64,000 nucleotides of DNA, taken from assembly GCF_022627955.1 (NCBI RefSeq), contig NZ_JABXGD010000009.1, positions 141,438 through 205,437 on the forward strand. Reading direction: 5' to 3'. The notes below the pieces were generated by a model. That model saw nothing but the letters and a program-made list of their open reading frames with translations, ran no database searches and was not told the DNA's origin. This stretch comes from Microbacterium sp. C5A9 (GTDB lineage: Bacteria; Actinomycetota; Actinomycetes; Actinomycetales; Microbacteriaceae). Below, piece after piece: positions 1 through 9,123 of this stretch (the stretch's first letter is position 1; each line of letters begins with the position of its first letter). Made by a program: the position numbers and the translations under genes.

Positions 1-374
1 GCTGACGCGGGGCGCTCCTGCGGCGGCAGCTCGGCATTCATGCGCTCCTGCACCTGCGCGCGCTGCGCCGGCGTCAGGCGTGAGAACGCCTCGCGGTGGA
101 TCTCCTCGACCCGGTGCGGGTCGGCGGTCTGGAGCAGGTAGTCGTAGCGTGCGATCGCCGCGCGATCGGCGTCCGTCCCCCCACTCGGGGTCTTGGCTGC
201 GCCCTGGGTCCGGCTTCTCGCGCCCGGGGCCGGCGGCGGGCTGTACGGGTGTCGGGCGCCGTCGCGCGCAGACGGTGTGTGGCGAGATGTCTCGGACGGG
301 CGAGCGTCGCCCTTCTTGCCATCGAGGTCGAGAGCCTGTGAGGCCATTCCGAGCAGACGGTCCAGCATTCCCAT
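1..374 (-). CDS. Conserved actinobacterial protein of unknown function, C-terminus cut by window edge
   Basis: An open frame reads leftwards from an ATG at 374 to the edge with no stop, giving 124 codons. The start MGMLDRLLGMASQ is followed by a long Pro/Arg/Ala-rich linker. A conserved-looking helical block then follows, including DRAAIARYDYLLQTADPHRV and REAFSRLTPAQRAQVQERM. AAGGA lies about 8 bases upstream of the start. From memory, short proteins of this kind are labelled 'cation-transporting ATPase' in Microbacteriaceae genomes. Nothing visible here (no DKTGT phosphorylation motif, no membrane helix) supports that name. I do not assign a function. Confidence 0.72.
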   Translation of the reverse strand, partial: MGMLDRLLGMASQALDLDGKKGDARPSETSRHTPSARDGARHPYSPPPAPGARSRTQGAAKTPSGGTDADRAAIARYDYLLQTADPHRVEEIHREAFSRLTPAQRAQVQERMNAELPPQERPAS

Positions 375-625
375 GGTCGTGATTCCTTCGTGTGGCGTGT
401 GAACAGCCACCGGACGCACGACCTCGGAGGGCACGGGGGTTCGACGGCTGTCCGCGGATACGGACGCCAGGTCTCCTCCACCCGAGAAGGGCCGGTGGGC
501 CGGGACACGATCTCATGTCCGTAATGACGACGCCACCGCAGTCGGGAGTACTCCCCTTGCGAGGATCACGGTAGCGGGCCGAGCTATGAATGCGGTGCGA
601 ACCGGGCGCAGCGCTCCCCACACGA
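375..625. other. Intergenic stretch with no gene seen
   Basis: This stretch lies upstream of the partial minus-strand gene and downstream of ndh. It should hold the promoter of the partial gene. I see no convincing coding frame, repeat or structured RNA in it. The only clear element is the terminator hairpin that follows at 626-659. Confidence 0.5.
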
Positions 626-659
626 CGAAAGCCCCGATCCGCAGGGATCGGGGCTTTCG
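626..659 (-). terminator. Hairpin terminator after ndh
   Basis: A near-perfect inverted repeat has arms CGAAAGCCCCGATCC and GGATCGGGGCTTTCG around a short GCAG loop. The A/T runs at the arm ends act as the U-tract in either direction. It lies 16 bases past the ndh stop and fits an intrinsic terminator. Confidence 0.8.
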
Positions 660-675
660 AGACGAGGGGGCGCGA

Positions 676-2118
676 CTACTTCGCGGCCGCAGCCTCGGCG
701 GGCTTCTTCGCCGCGGTCTTCTTGACCGGCGGCTCCGCCTTGGCGGCGGGAGCGGCGGACGGCGCCGGAGCGTCGGCTGCCGGACGCGGACGCGCGGCGA
801 ACTCCTCGAAGACGTAGCGCGGGTTCTGCACGGTCTCGAGGTTCACGAGGTCGCGACCGAGCCACAGGTTGTTCCACCAGCCCCAGACGACGCGGAACTT
901 GCGCTCCCACGTCGGCATCGCGAGGCCGTGATAGCCACGGTGCGCGACCCAGGCGACGAAGCCCTTGAGGGCGATCTTGCCGGACTGGAAGACGCCGTTG
1001 TAGAGGCCGAGGCCGGCGACGGCGCCGAGGTTCTTGTGGAAGTACTCCTTCGGGTCCTCACCACGCAGCACGGCCGCGAGGTTCTTCGCGAGCAGCTTCG
1101 CCTGGCGCACCGCGTGCTGGGCGTTCGGCACGCAGAAGCCTCCGACGCCGCCACCCGACAGGTCGGGAACGGCCGAGACGTCACCGGCGGCCCAGGCGCC
1201 CTCGACGAACGCCTCGGGCGTGCCGACGCGCAGGTCCGCACGGGTCTGGATACGACCGCGCTCCTCGACGGGCAGGTCGCCGCCGCGCACGACGGTCGGG
1301 TTGGCCATGACACCGGCGGTCCAGACGATGAGGTCGGTCGGGATGACCTCGCCCGTCGACAGCTCGACGTTGCCGTCGACCGCGCTGGTGAGCTGCGTGT
1401 CGAGGTGCACGTTGGCACCGCGCTTGGCGAGGTCCTTGAGGACCCACTCGCTCGTCGGCAGCGAGACCTCGGGCATGATGCGGCCCATCGCCTCGATGAG
1501 GTGGAAGTGCGTGTCCTCGAAGCTGATCTGCGGGTACTTCGCCACCAGCGACGAGGCGAGCGAGCGCAGCTCGGCGAACACCTCGATGCCGGCGAAGCCA
1601 CCGCCGACCACGACGACGGAGAGCAGACGGTCACGCGCGGGTCCGGCGGGCAGCGACGCGGCCTTGTCGAAGTTCGACATCAGACGGTCACGGATCGCGA
1701 CGGCCTCTTCGATCGTCTTGAGACCGATCGCGTTGTCGGCGATGCCCGGGATCGGGAACGTGCGCGAGACGGCACCGGCCGTGACGACGATCTGGTCGTA
1801 CGCGAACTCGTACGGGTCACCCACGGGAGGGGTGATCGTCGCGACCTTCTCCGCGTGGTTGATACCCGTCACCTTCGCGGTGAGCACGTTCGTGCGCTTG
1901 AGGTGACGACGGTGGGCGACCACCGAGTGGCGGGCCTCGATCGAGCCGGCGGCGACCTCCGGGAGGAAGGGCTGGTACGTCATGTAGGGCAGCGGGTCGA
2001 CCATGGTGACGTCGGCTTCACCCTTACGAAGGTGCTTCTCCAGCTTCCACGCCGTGTAGAAGCCTGCATAGCCTCCACCGACGATCAGAATCTTGGGCAC
2101 AGTGCTGTTCTGAGGCAC
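676..2118 (-). CDS. ndh: Type II NADH dehydrogenase (NDH-2)
   Basis: This single-subunit flavoenzyme passes electrons from NADH to quinone at the inner face of the membrane without pumping protons. Two Rossmann dinucleotide motifs are visible: GGGYAG near residue 14 (FAD) and GGGFAG near residue 172 (NADH). The typical AAGDVSAVPDLSGGGVGG flavin-binding stretch follows. I chose the GTG at 2118 because AGGAG lies 10 bases upstream, overlapping the stop of the preceding protease gene; a GTG at 2100 has no such site. The 480 residues slightly exceed the usual 430-460 because of an Ala/Pro/Lys-rich tail (KKTAAKKPAE). It is last in a run from eno through ftsB, DUF501 and the S8 protease. Confidence 0.93.
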   Translation of the reverse strand: MPQNSTVPKILIVGGGYAGFYTAWKLEKHLRKGEADVTMVDPLPYMTYQPFLPEVAAGSIEARHSVVAHRRHLKRTNVLTAKVTGINHAEKVATITPPVGDPYEFAYDQIVVTAGAVSRTFPIPGIADNAIGLKTIEEAVAIRDRLMSNFDKAASLPAGPARDRLLSVVVVGGGFAGIEVFAELRSLASSLVAKYPQISFEDTHFHLIEAMGRIMPEVSLPTSEWVLKDLAKRGANVHLDTQLTSAVDGNVELSTGEVIPTDLIVWTAGVMANPTVVRGGDLPVEERGRIQTRADLRVGTPEAFVEGAWAAGDVSAVPDLSGGGVGGFCVPNAQHAVRQAKLLAKNLAAVLRGEDPKEYFHKNLGAVAGLGLYNGVFQSGKIALKGFVAWVAHRGYHGLAMPTWERKFRVVWGWWNNLWLGRDLVNLETVQNPRYVFEEFAARPRPAADAPAPSAAPAAKAEPPVKKTAAKKPAEAAAAK

Positions 2119-2137
2119 AGAGGGACAACTCCTAGAG

Positions 2138-3442
2138 TCAGGAATGTGGCGTGCGAGCGCGCGCCGATCGGATGCGCCGGGCAGCTGCGGTGACGCCAAG
2201 CGCTACCAGGATACCAGGGACTGTGAGCGCGATGAGCGGCAGGGTACCGTAGCGCAGTGAATCAGCGCTGGGAAGCAGCGGTGAACCCGCCTCCGTCGGG
2301 GCGTCTGCGGCGGGCAGCGGCGGAATCGCCACGGGCGTCACGGTGGGCACCGGCTGAGGTTCCGACTCCGCGCGGCGGAAGAGCCGCACCCATTCGGCGA
2401 GGTCGCCCATCGGGTTCGAGTCGACCGTCGGCACGTCCGAGCTGATGGCCGCCTCGGCGTCGATGAGCCCGTAGCCGTAGAGCGGGTCGGGGGTGCGCGT
2501 CATGCCCTCGACGGGGATGGCCGTGCGGATGATGCGGTTGATGACGTTCGCCGCGTCGATGTCGGGATGGGCGGATCTGATCAGGGCGGCGATGCCCGCG
2601 ACGATGGGCGCCGCACCGCTGGTGCCGCTCCAGTTCACGACCTCGCCGTCTGCCGAGACCCCGCGGAGCCCCTCGCTCGGGGCGGCGATGCCGATCGTGA
2701 TGCCCTGCGTCGACGCTTCCAGACTCGCGGTTCCCGTCTGGTCGACACCGCCCACCGTCAGGACTCCGGGGATGGTCGCCGGCGCACCGATGATGTTGGT
2801 CCCGCTCCCCCGGTTGCCGGCCGCGACGACGACCACCACGTCATGCTCGAAGGCGTAGAGGAACGCGTCGTCCCAGCTCTTGTCCCAGTCGAGGGTGTTG
2901 GTCGTGAAAGAGAGATTGATGATGTCGGCACCGTTGTCGACGGCCCAGCGCATGCCCTTCGCGACCTGCTCGGTGAACGGCACGCGCGCCGCCGCCCCGA
3001 ACCCCACCGAGATCGACAGCAGGTTCGCCTCAGGAGCGACCCCGATCATGCCGGTGCCGTCTTCCGCCCCGCGCCCCGCGGCCAGCGACGCGACCCAGGA
3101 GCCGTGGTTGCCGTCGATCGCGCCGAGCGGAGTGCGGCCGTCGGGCGACCCCGTGCCGGAGACGTCGGTGCCGCCGACCACCGCCTGATCGAAGACTCCG
3201 GGAACACTCGCGATGCCGGTGTCGATCACCGCGATGGTCACGCCCTTTCCGCGCGTCGTCTGCCACGCATCGCGGATCCGGGCGCCGTCGAGCCAGTACT
3301 CCGATGCGCGTACAGGGTCGGCGGGGTCGTCCGGGACGGGCGGAGGCGTCGGGGTGGGAGACGCCGTCGAGCCGAGGAGCAGCACGGATGCCACGACCAC
3401 CGCGATCGCGACGGCGCCACGGAGCATCCGGCGCGGCCTCAT
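2138..3442 (-). CDS. Secreted, membrane-anchored S8 (subtilisin/mycosin-like) serine protease
   Basis: This is a 434-residue subtilisin-fold protease. The catalytic triad is visible as D74 (VIDTGI), H113 (GNHGSWVAS) and S275 (SGTSGAAP), with oxyanion Asn210 (AAGNRG). Residues 8-26 form a signal peptide or anchor. A Pro-rich linker at 355-395 leads to a C-terminal membrane helix near 399-419 and a basic tail. This layout is that of mycosins, but no ESX genes are nearby, so its substrate is unknown. Its ATG overlaps the DUF501 stop by four bases (ATGA), and ndh follows after 19 bases, so it is probably co-transcribed with both. Confidence 0.9.
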   Translation of the reverse strand: MRPRRMLRGAVAIAVVVASVLLLGSTASPTPTPPPVPDDPADPVRASEYWLDGARIRDAWQTTRGKGVTIAVIDTGIASVPGVFDQAVVGGTDVSGTGSPDGRTPLGAIDGNHGSWVASLAAGRGAEDGTGMIGVAPEANLLSISVGFGAAARVPFTEQVAKGMRWAVDNGADIINLSFTTNTLDWDKSWDDAFLYAFEHDVVVVVAAGNRGSGTNIIGAPATIPGVLTVGGVDQTGTASLEASTQGITIGIAAPSEGLRGVSADGEVVNWSGTSGAAPIVAGIAALIRSAHPDIDAANVINRIIRTAIPVEGMTRTPDPLYGYGLIDAEAAISSDVPTVDSNPMGDLAEWVRLFRRAESEPQPVPTVTPVAIPPLPAADAPTEAGSPLLPSADSLRYGTLPLIALTVPGILVALGVTAAARRIRSARARTPHS

Positions 3443-3981
3443 GCCGACGAGTCCTCGACCTCACGCACGGCGGCGCCCGGCTCGTCGCAGCGGCACCGCT
3501 CGGGCGACCAGGAGGACCGCGCGAGCGCCTCGTCGCCGATCGGGTTCACGCCCGGTCCGGCCGCGAGGGCGTGTCCGGCCAGTGCATGGAGGCACTTGAC
3601 GCGCGTCGGCATTCCCCCCGCGGAGATCCCGTCGATCTCGCTGACGTCGCCGAACTGCGCACGATCGGCGAGGTACGCCTCATGTGCCGCGAGATAGGCG
3701 GCGGCGACGTCCGCATCGTCGGCGAGCAGCGCCGCGAGCTCGGGCATCACCTGCGTGGCCTCGAGCGTCGACATCGCCGCGGTCGCCGCCGGATGCGTCA
3801 GGTAGTAGAAGGTGGGGAAGGGCGTGCCGTCGGGCAGCCGGGGCGTGGTCGCGACGACGGTCGGGTTGCCGCACGCGCACCGCGCGGCGATGCCGACGAC
3901 GCCGCGAGCGGGCCTTCCCAGCTGGGCCGACACCACGGCGAGCTCGGCGGTCGTGGGGGCGGCGAAAGGCGGGGTGGTCAC
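3439..3981 (-). CDS. DUF501 family protein
   Basis: This 180-residue protein of the actinobacterial DUF501 family has no established function. Visible features are a CACGNP motif near residues 35-40, a FPTFYYLTHPAATAAMSTLEA block, and a second CRC motif near residue 163. The two Cys pairs could bind metal, which is inference. I placed the start at the GTG at 3981 because TACGCT lies exactly six bases upstream, which suggests a leaderless message. A GTG at 4047 would instead overlap the ftsB stop (GTGA) and add 22 residues. The gene sits in the usual eno-ftsB-DUF501 order. Confidence 0.85.
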   Translation of the reverse strand: MTTPPFAAPTTAELAVVSAQLGRPARGVVGIAARCACGNPTVVATTPRLPDGTPFPTFYYLTHPAATAAMSTLEATQVMPELAALLADDADVAAAYLAAHEAYLADRAQFGDVSEIDGISAGGMPTRVKCLHALAGHALAAGPGVNPIGDEALARSSWSPERCRCDEPGAAVREVEDSSA

Positions 3982-3987
3982 CCGTCC

Positions 3988-3993
3988 AGCGTA
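3988..3993 (-). promoter_or_regulatory. Leaderless -10 element (TACGCT) for the DUF501 gene
   Basis: TACGCT on the minus strand ends six bases before the GTG at 3981. With the usual 6-7 base gap from -10 to transcription start, the message would begin at the start codon. It lies inside the 63-bp ftsB-DUF501 spacer, so it would be an internal promoter. Confidence 0.5.
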
Positions 3994-4043
3994 CGGGAGA
4001 CGGCCGTGAGGATGCTCGACGCGCGCAGGCGACGAGCTCTCGG

Positions 4044-4580
4044 TCACTCGGCGACAGCGGCGGTGTCGCTGAGCCCTGCGGCCGTCAGACTGCGCAGCAG
4101 CTGGGGCATCCAGTCCGACGGAGTCTCCTCGAGCGTGTCGCTGACCGGAACCTGCTCCTGCGGCAGGGCTGCCGGGTCGAGGTCGTTGTCGATGAGATAC
4201 ACGACCTCGCCCGGTTTCACGTAATAGAGACGCTCGCGTGCCTGGGTCGTGATGTAGGCCGGATCGCTCCAGCGCTCGCGCTCGTTCTCGAGAGCGGTGA
4301 TCTCGTCCTGCGAGACCTGGATGGAGTTCTCGAGCGCGGCGATCTTCTGCCGCTGGTCGATGAACGTCCCGAGCGTCGGAACGAGCACCCACGCTCCCAG
4401 CACCACGAGCGAGAGCATGATGACCGAGAACGCCGAGAGACGGATGCCGGATGCCCACTCGCGGACGTCCACTCGGCGGTCCGCGCCCGCGCGCGCGCGC
4501 GGGGACTGCGAGGCGCCGGCCGCACGCGCCGGGCGTGCCGCGCCCGGAGACGGCGAAGGAGGAGCCGGTCGTCGTGCCAC
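4044..4580 (-). CDS. ftsB: FtsB/DivIC-type septum formation initiator
   Basis: This bitopic membrane protein belongs to the divisome FtsQ-FtsB-FtsL subcomplex. The 178 residues comprise a basic Pro/Ala-rich cytoplasmic region (1-45), one membrane helix (about 49-71) and a coiled coil (about 73-104, QRQKIAALENSIQ). These lead to the family signature RERLYYVKPGE near 115-125. The long N-terminal extension is common in actinobacteria. It lies 54 bases after enolase, the conserved actinobacterial neighbour, and before DUF501. The assignment to FtsB rather than DivIC is by convention. Confidence 0.9.
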   Translation of the reverse strand: MARRPAPPSPSPGAARPARAAGASQSPRARAGADRRVDVREWASGIRLSAFSVIMLSLVVLGAWVLVPTLGTFIDQRQKIAALENSIQVSQDEITALENERERWSDPAYITTQARERLYYVKPGEVVYLIDNDLDPAALPQEQVPVSDTLEETPSDWMPQLLRSLTAAGLSDTAAVAE

Positions 4581-4634
4581 GGCTCCTCCTCCGGGTTCGG
4601 CTCAGGGAGCCGGGTCAATCGTCGTCAGCTGCGC

Positions 4635-5930
<1,296 letters not shown>

Positions 5931-5970
5931 TCAGAGAAAAGGTGTGTGGAGCGTCGTCGATCCGCGCCCC

Positions 5971-5976
5971 AGTCTA
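5971..5976 (-). promoter_or_regulatory. Candidate -10 element (TAGACT) upstream of eno
   Basis: TAGACT reads on the minus strand 55 bases upstream of the eno GTG, in the 100-base gap behind the O-methyltransferase gene. I see no clear TTGACA-like -35. It would give a leadered mRNA that carries the AGGAG site. Confidence 0.35.
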
Positions 5977-6015
5977 GCCCGCTCGAGGCCGACGCCCCGG
6001 GTCGGAGTCGAACCG

Positions 6016-6675
6016 TCACACCACCACGGCCAGCGCCACGCCGTCCCACCCCTTGACCCCCACGGTCTGCAGAGCCGTCGCGTCGAACCGCGAATCCTCG
6101 CCCAGCATCCGCAGGCCGTCCCGCGTGCCGACGACCTTGGGGTCGGTCGAGTCCGCGCGCACGATCTCGCCTTCGCGACCGATGTTGTCGAGCACGACGA
6201 CGGTGCCTGAATGCCCGAGCTTCGCGGCCCAGTCGAGGTAGATCGTGTTCGACTCCTTGTCGGCGTCGATGAAGACCAGGTCGAAGCCTCCGACCAGGGT
6301 CGGCAGCACGTCGGCGCCGCGTCCGATGCGGATGTCCACGCGGTCGCCGACGCCCGCGGCGTCGATGCTCGCCCGCGCGACGGCCGCGTTGTCGGCCTCG
6401 GCCTCGACCGTGACGACCCGACCTTCCGGCCCGACCGCCCGGGCCAGCCAGATCGTCGAGTATCCGCCGAGGGTGCCGATCTCCAGCACCCGGCGAGCGC
6501 CGCTGATGCGCGCGATCAGGTTGAGCAGTTTGCCCGAGACCGGCGCCACCTCGATGGCAGGCAGTCCGGCATCGCGCTGCGCGGCGAGCGCCGCCTCGAG
6601 CTCAGGGTCATGGCCGACGAGCAGGTCTGCGAGGTAGGCATCGGCGTTCGCCCAGGCGGCGGGAGTGGAGTCCAT
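6016..6675 (-). CDS. Class I SAM-dependent O-methyltransferase (COMT family)
   Basis: This 219-residue enzyme belongs to the small Mg2+-dependent caffeoyl-CoA/catechol O-methyltransferase family. Motif I is VLEIGTLGGYST (63-74), which binds SAM. Metal ligands are D137 (FIDADK), D163 and N164 (VLDN). The natural acceptor in actinobacteria is not known. The ATG at 6675 is chosen because homology begins just after it; GAGGGC lies directly before it and TTGGCT six bases further up, a weaker form of the leaderless layout seen elsewhere here. It ends 100 bases before eno. Confidence 0.88.
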   Translation of the reverse strand: MDSTPAAWANADAYLADLLVGHDPELEAALAAQRDAGLPAIEVAPVSGKLLNLIARISGARRVLEIGTLGGYSTIWLARAVGPEGRVVTVEAEADNAAVARASIDAAGVGDRVDIRIGRGADVLPTLVGGFDLVFIDADKESNTIYLDWAAKLGHSGTVVVLDNIGREGEIVRADSTDPKVVGTRDGLRMLGEDSRFDATALQTVGVKGWDGVALAVVV

Positions 6676-6706
6676 GCCCTCAGCCAACCGCGCAGCCCCC
6701 GGAGCG

Positions 6707-7657
6707 TCAAGAGGCCGAGGCGCTCCCTCCGCCGCGCGGCGCGGACAGCAGACGACCGGGCGCACCCGCGAGCTCGGGCTGGCGGCGGAACTGCCCGGTG
6801 ACCGCGAGGATCACGATCGCGACGGCCGCGACGATCCATCCGGCGAGGCCGAGCGGCCCGGCGAGCGCGAGGTCGGGCTGGGACGCGGCGAAGAGCAGTA
6901 CGAGTCCGCCCGCGGCGTTCAGAGATCCGTGGGCGAGCACCGCGGGCCAGATCGACGCGGAGCGCAGCCGCAGCCAGCCCAGCAGGATGCCCCAGGCGAC
7001 GCACCCGCCGATCATGAACAGGACACCCGTGATGTCGGTGCGTCCGAAGTTGTATCCGAGCAGGATCACCGGGCTGTGCCAGACCCCCCAGATCGCGCCG
7101 CTGATCAGCAGCGTCGGCCACGTGCCGAGAGGTCGCAGCGCGGGGACGAGCCATCCGCGCCAGCCGAGCTCCTCGCCGAAGGCCACCACGCTGTTGAGGA
7201 GCGCCGCGACCGGGATCATCACGAGCTGGGAGATGACGACGAGCTCGACCGGGGGCATCGGCGCGCCCTCGGGCAGGAGCTGGGCGAGCTGCGCCGCGAA
7301 GCCCGCGAAGGTCAGGTCGAGCTGCACGAACCCGAGCGCGGCGGCGACGAGGACGCTGAGGCCGACGAGCAGCGGCGGAGCGAGCCAGCCGAGCACCATG
7401 AGCCAGACCACCCGCTTGGCGGGCCGCAGGGGCCAGAGCCCGAGGAACCGCACCCGCTCCCCCGCCGAGGGGACGCGCAGGGCGAACGTCACGATCACGG
7501 CGGCGACGGCGGGCGTGAACATCATCACGGGCAGCAGCAGCGCCGCGGTCGGCTCGGCGAGACCGTCACCCAGCCACAGCGGCAGAGCCACGAGCCAGGC
7601 GAGGCCGCAGGCGAGCACCACGAAGCTGACGACGGCGGCGATTCGAGTTCGGGTCAT
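6707..7657 (-). CDS. CPBP family intramembrane metalloprotease (Abi/Rce1-like)
   Basis: This polytopic membrane protein of 316 residues has about eight hydrophobic segments. The CPBP motifs are present: EELGWRGW (E162, E163, R167), the H194 region (GVWHSP) and H243 (LAHGSLNA). Members include eukaryotic prenyl-protein proteases, bacteriocin-immunity proteins and anti-sigma proteases; the role here is unknown. The ATG at 7657 is preceded by GAGGAG. It is the last gene of the GntR-DUF1648-CPBP operon, 58 bases after the DUF1648 stop. Confidence 0.88.
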   Translation of the reverse strand: MTRTRIAAVVSFVVLACGLAWLVALPLWLGDGLAEPTAALLLPVMMFTPAVAAVIVTFALRVPSAGERVRFLGLWPLRPAKRVVWLMVLGWLAPPLLVGLSVLVAAALGFVQLDLTFAGFAAQLAQLLPEGAPMPPVELVVISQLVMIPVAALLNSVVAFGEELGWRGWLVPALRPLGTWPTLLISGAIWGVWHSPVILLGYNFGRTDITGVLFMIGGCVAWGILLGWLRLRSASIWPAVLAHGSLNAAGGLVLLFAASQPDLALAGPLGLAGWIVAAVAIVILAVTGQFRRQPELAGAPGRLLSAPRGGGSASAS

Positions 7658-7715
7658 GGGGGGTTCTCCTCGGTCTCGGGTCCGGTCGGGTCGGTTCTCG
7701 GTTTCGGGTTCGGTC

Positions 7716-8734
7716 TCAGTCTCGGGCGGCGGCCGCGAGGACGGACGCCGCGGTCGTCGCATCGTCCACCGTGACGACGAAGACCCGACCGTCGGCGCGG
7801 GCGACCTCGAGGGCCTCCCCGGCCCGAAGGACGAATCCGCGTCGCCCGTCGGCGCCGATGCGATAGCCCCAGCCGCCGAACTCGGCGAAGGGATTCACCT
7901 GGATCGCCCGCGCGCTCGCGATCTCGGCGGCGGGGATCTCGAGTCGTGGCCACCCGGCCGTCGACCGCACGCGCAGGCCCGCGGCGCTCGCTCGCACGCG
8001 GAACGTCAGGCTGCTCGCCACCAGGACGATGAGCACCAGCGCGACCGCGGCGGTGATCCACCCGCCGGCGATCCCCTGAGCAAGCAGCAGCACGCTCAGG
8101 GCGACGACGATGAACACGGCGATGCCCAGGACGATCTGACCGCCTCTGGCCACCGTCACCGACTTCATCCACACCGCCCGTTCATGGTCGGCCAGGGGAA
8201 GGGGCGCCGCCGGAGCCGTCGGCGAGCTCGCGGAGACGGGAACCGCGGGCTGCAGGAACCATCCCGCGACGGCGAGCCCGATCATGACGACGAGGAGGAC
8301 GGGCATCCACGGCGTGATGTCGGCGGCATCGGCGGCGTCGGCGAGACCGCGCTGTGCGGCGGTCGTGGCCACGGCGAGCACGGCCATCATGCCTGCCGTG
8401 CCGAGACTCACTGCTCCGAGGAGCCGCGCCGTGGTCGACCAGTGGGGCTGCGGGATCGATGCCGCCTCACCCCGCTGAGGGAGTCGGTGCGAGAAGAGTG
8501 CGATGAGTGCGAACAGCAGCACGATCCCCCCGCCGAGACCCATCAGGATCGCCAGCGGAGCCCATCGCGGGCCGAAGCCGTCTGCACCGTCGGCCCCCAG
8601 TGGATGGCGGCGGGGTCGGGCACCTCGGGCAGCCACGCCAGCACGACGAGACCGGCGAGGACGAGCAGCGCGAGCGGGATGATCACGCCCACCCACCAGA
8701 AGGCGGTGCGAGCTCTGCGGATCTCAGGGGTCAT
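7716..8734 (-). pseudogene. DUF1648 membrane protein interrupted by a one-base frameshift
   Basis: The gene starts at ATG 8734, overlapping the gntR stop by four bases, and reads MTPEIRRARTAFWWVG to AAIHWG. It then runs out of frame and stops at 8543. From 8597 downward the next frame continues with ADGADGFGPRWAPLAI, exactly the continuation expected of a DUF1648 repeat, and runs to 7716. The break falls in a run of five G on the minus strand (8594-8598); one extra G would restore a 339-residue protein. Later parts hold about five membrane helices and a C-terminal PH-like region. It could be a mutation, a sequencing error or slippage. Otherwise the gene looks well conserved. Confidence 0.82.
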
Positions 8735-9081
8735 GCGTCGGTCTCCTTGATGAGGGCGGCCAGGGTGGTGGGTGAGAGCCCGAGCGATGCGGCACGGGCG
8801 ACGAGGGCGGCGATGTCGTGCGAGAGCTCGGCGAGGGGCGCGGCCGAGGCCGACACGACGGCCCCCCTGCCGCGACGCAGGTCGATCAGCCCCTCGTCGC
8901 GGAGCTGCTGATACGCGCGGAGCACCGTGTGGAGGTTGATCTCGAGGGCATCCGCGAGCTCGCGGGCGGCCGGAAGCCGATCGCCCGGCGTCAGGCGGCC
9001 GGTCAGGATGTCGGCCCGCACGGACGCCGCGACCTGATCGAAGAGCGGCCGAGCACTGTCGGCGTCGATTCGTATCAGCAT
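8731..9081 (-). CDS. GntR-family regulator, short YtrA-like type
   Basis: This 116-residue protein has a winged helix-turn-helix (LFDQVAASVRADILTGRLTPGDRLPAARELADALEINLHTV region) followed by only about 40 residues. This fits the YtrA subfamily, which usually represses its own operon of membrane or transport genes. The ATG at 9081 has GAGGG five bases upstream. Its stop overlaps the DUF1648 start (ATGA), so regulator, DUF1648 and CPBP genes form one unit. The palindrome at 9101-9117 upstream is the likely operator. The inducing signal is unknown; relatives respond to cell-envelope antibiotics. Confidence 0.9.
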   Translation of the reverse strand: MLIRIDADSARPLFDQVAASVRADILTGRLTPGDRLPAARELADALEINLHTVLRAYQQLRDEGLIDLRRGRGAVVSASAAPLAELSHDIAALVARAASLGLSPTTLAALIKETDA

Positions 9082-9100
9082 CCTGACCCTCAATTTCTAC

Positions 9101-9117
9101 TAGTTCTACTGAAACTA
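9101..9117. promoter_or_regulatory. Candidate GntR operator, inverted repeat TAGTT-N7-AACTA
   Basis: TAGTT (9101-9105) and AACTA (9113-9117) form an inverted repeat in a strikingly AT-rich patch. It lies 20 bases upstream of the gntR start and just before the divergent DUF4442 gene. Position and symmetry suit autoregulation by the YtrA-like GntR protein. Confidence 0.5.
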
Positions 9118-9123
9118 TAACAA

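Noticed and set aside
586..2193. A 535-codon open frame on the plus strand opposite ndh
   Set aside because: It is an antisense shadow caused by high third-position GC. It has Arg/Asp/Val-rich low-complexity translation and no recognisable domain, while the minus strand carries a complete NDH-2.
4048..4458. A long upstream extension of DUF501 on the minus strand
   Set aside because: It overlaps ftsB in another frame. Homology starts at 3981, where a TACGCT -10 sits six bases upstream.
6000..6020. A GGTTCGACTCC sequence like a tRNA T-arm on the minus strand
   Set aside because: The upstream bases are O-methyltransferase coding sequence with no acceptor, D or anticodon arm that can pair, so it is chance.
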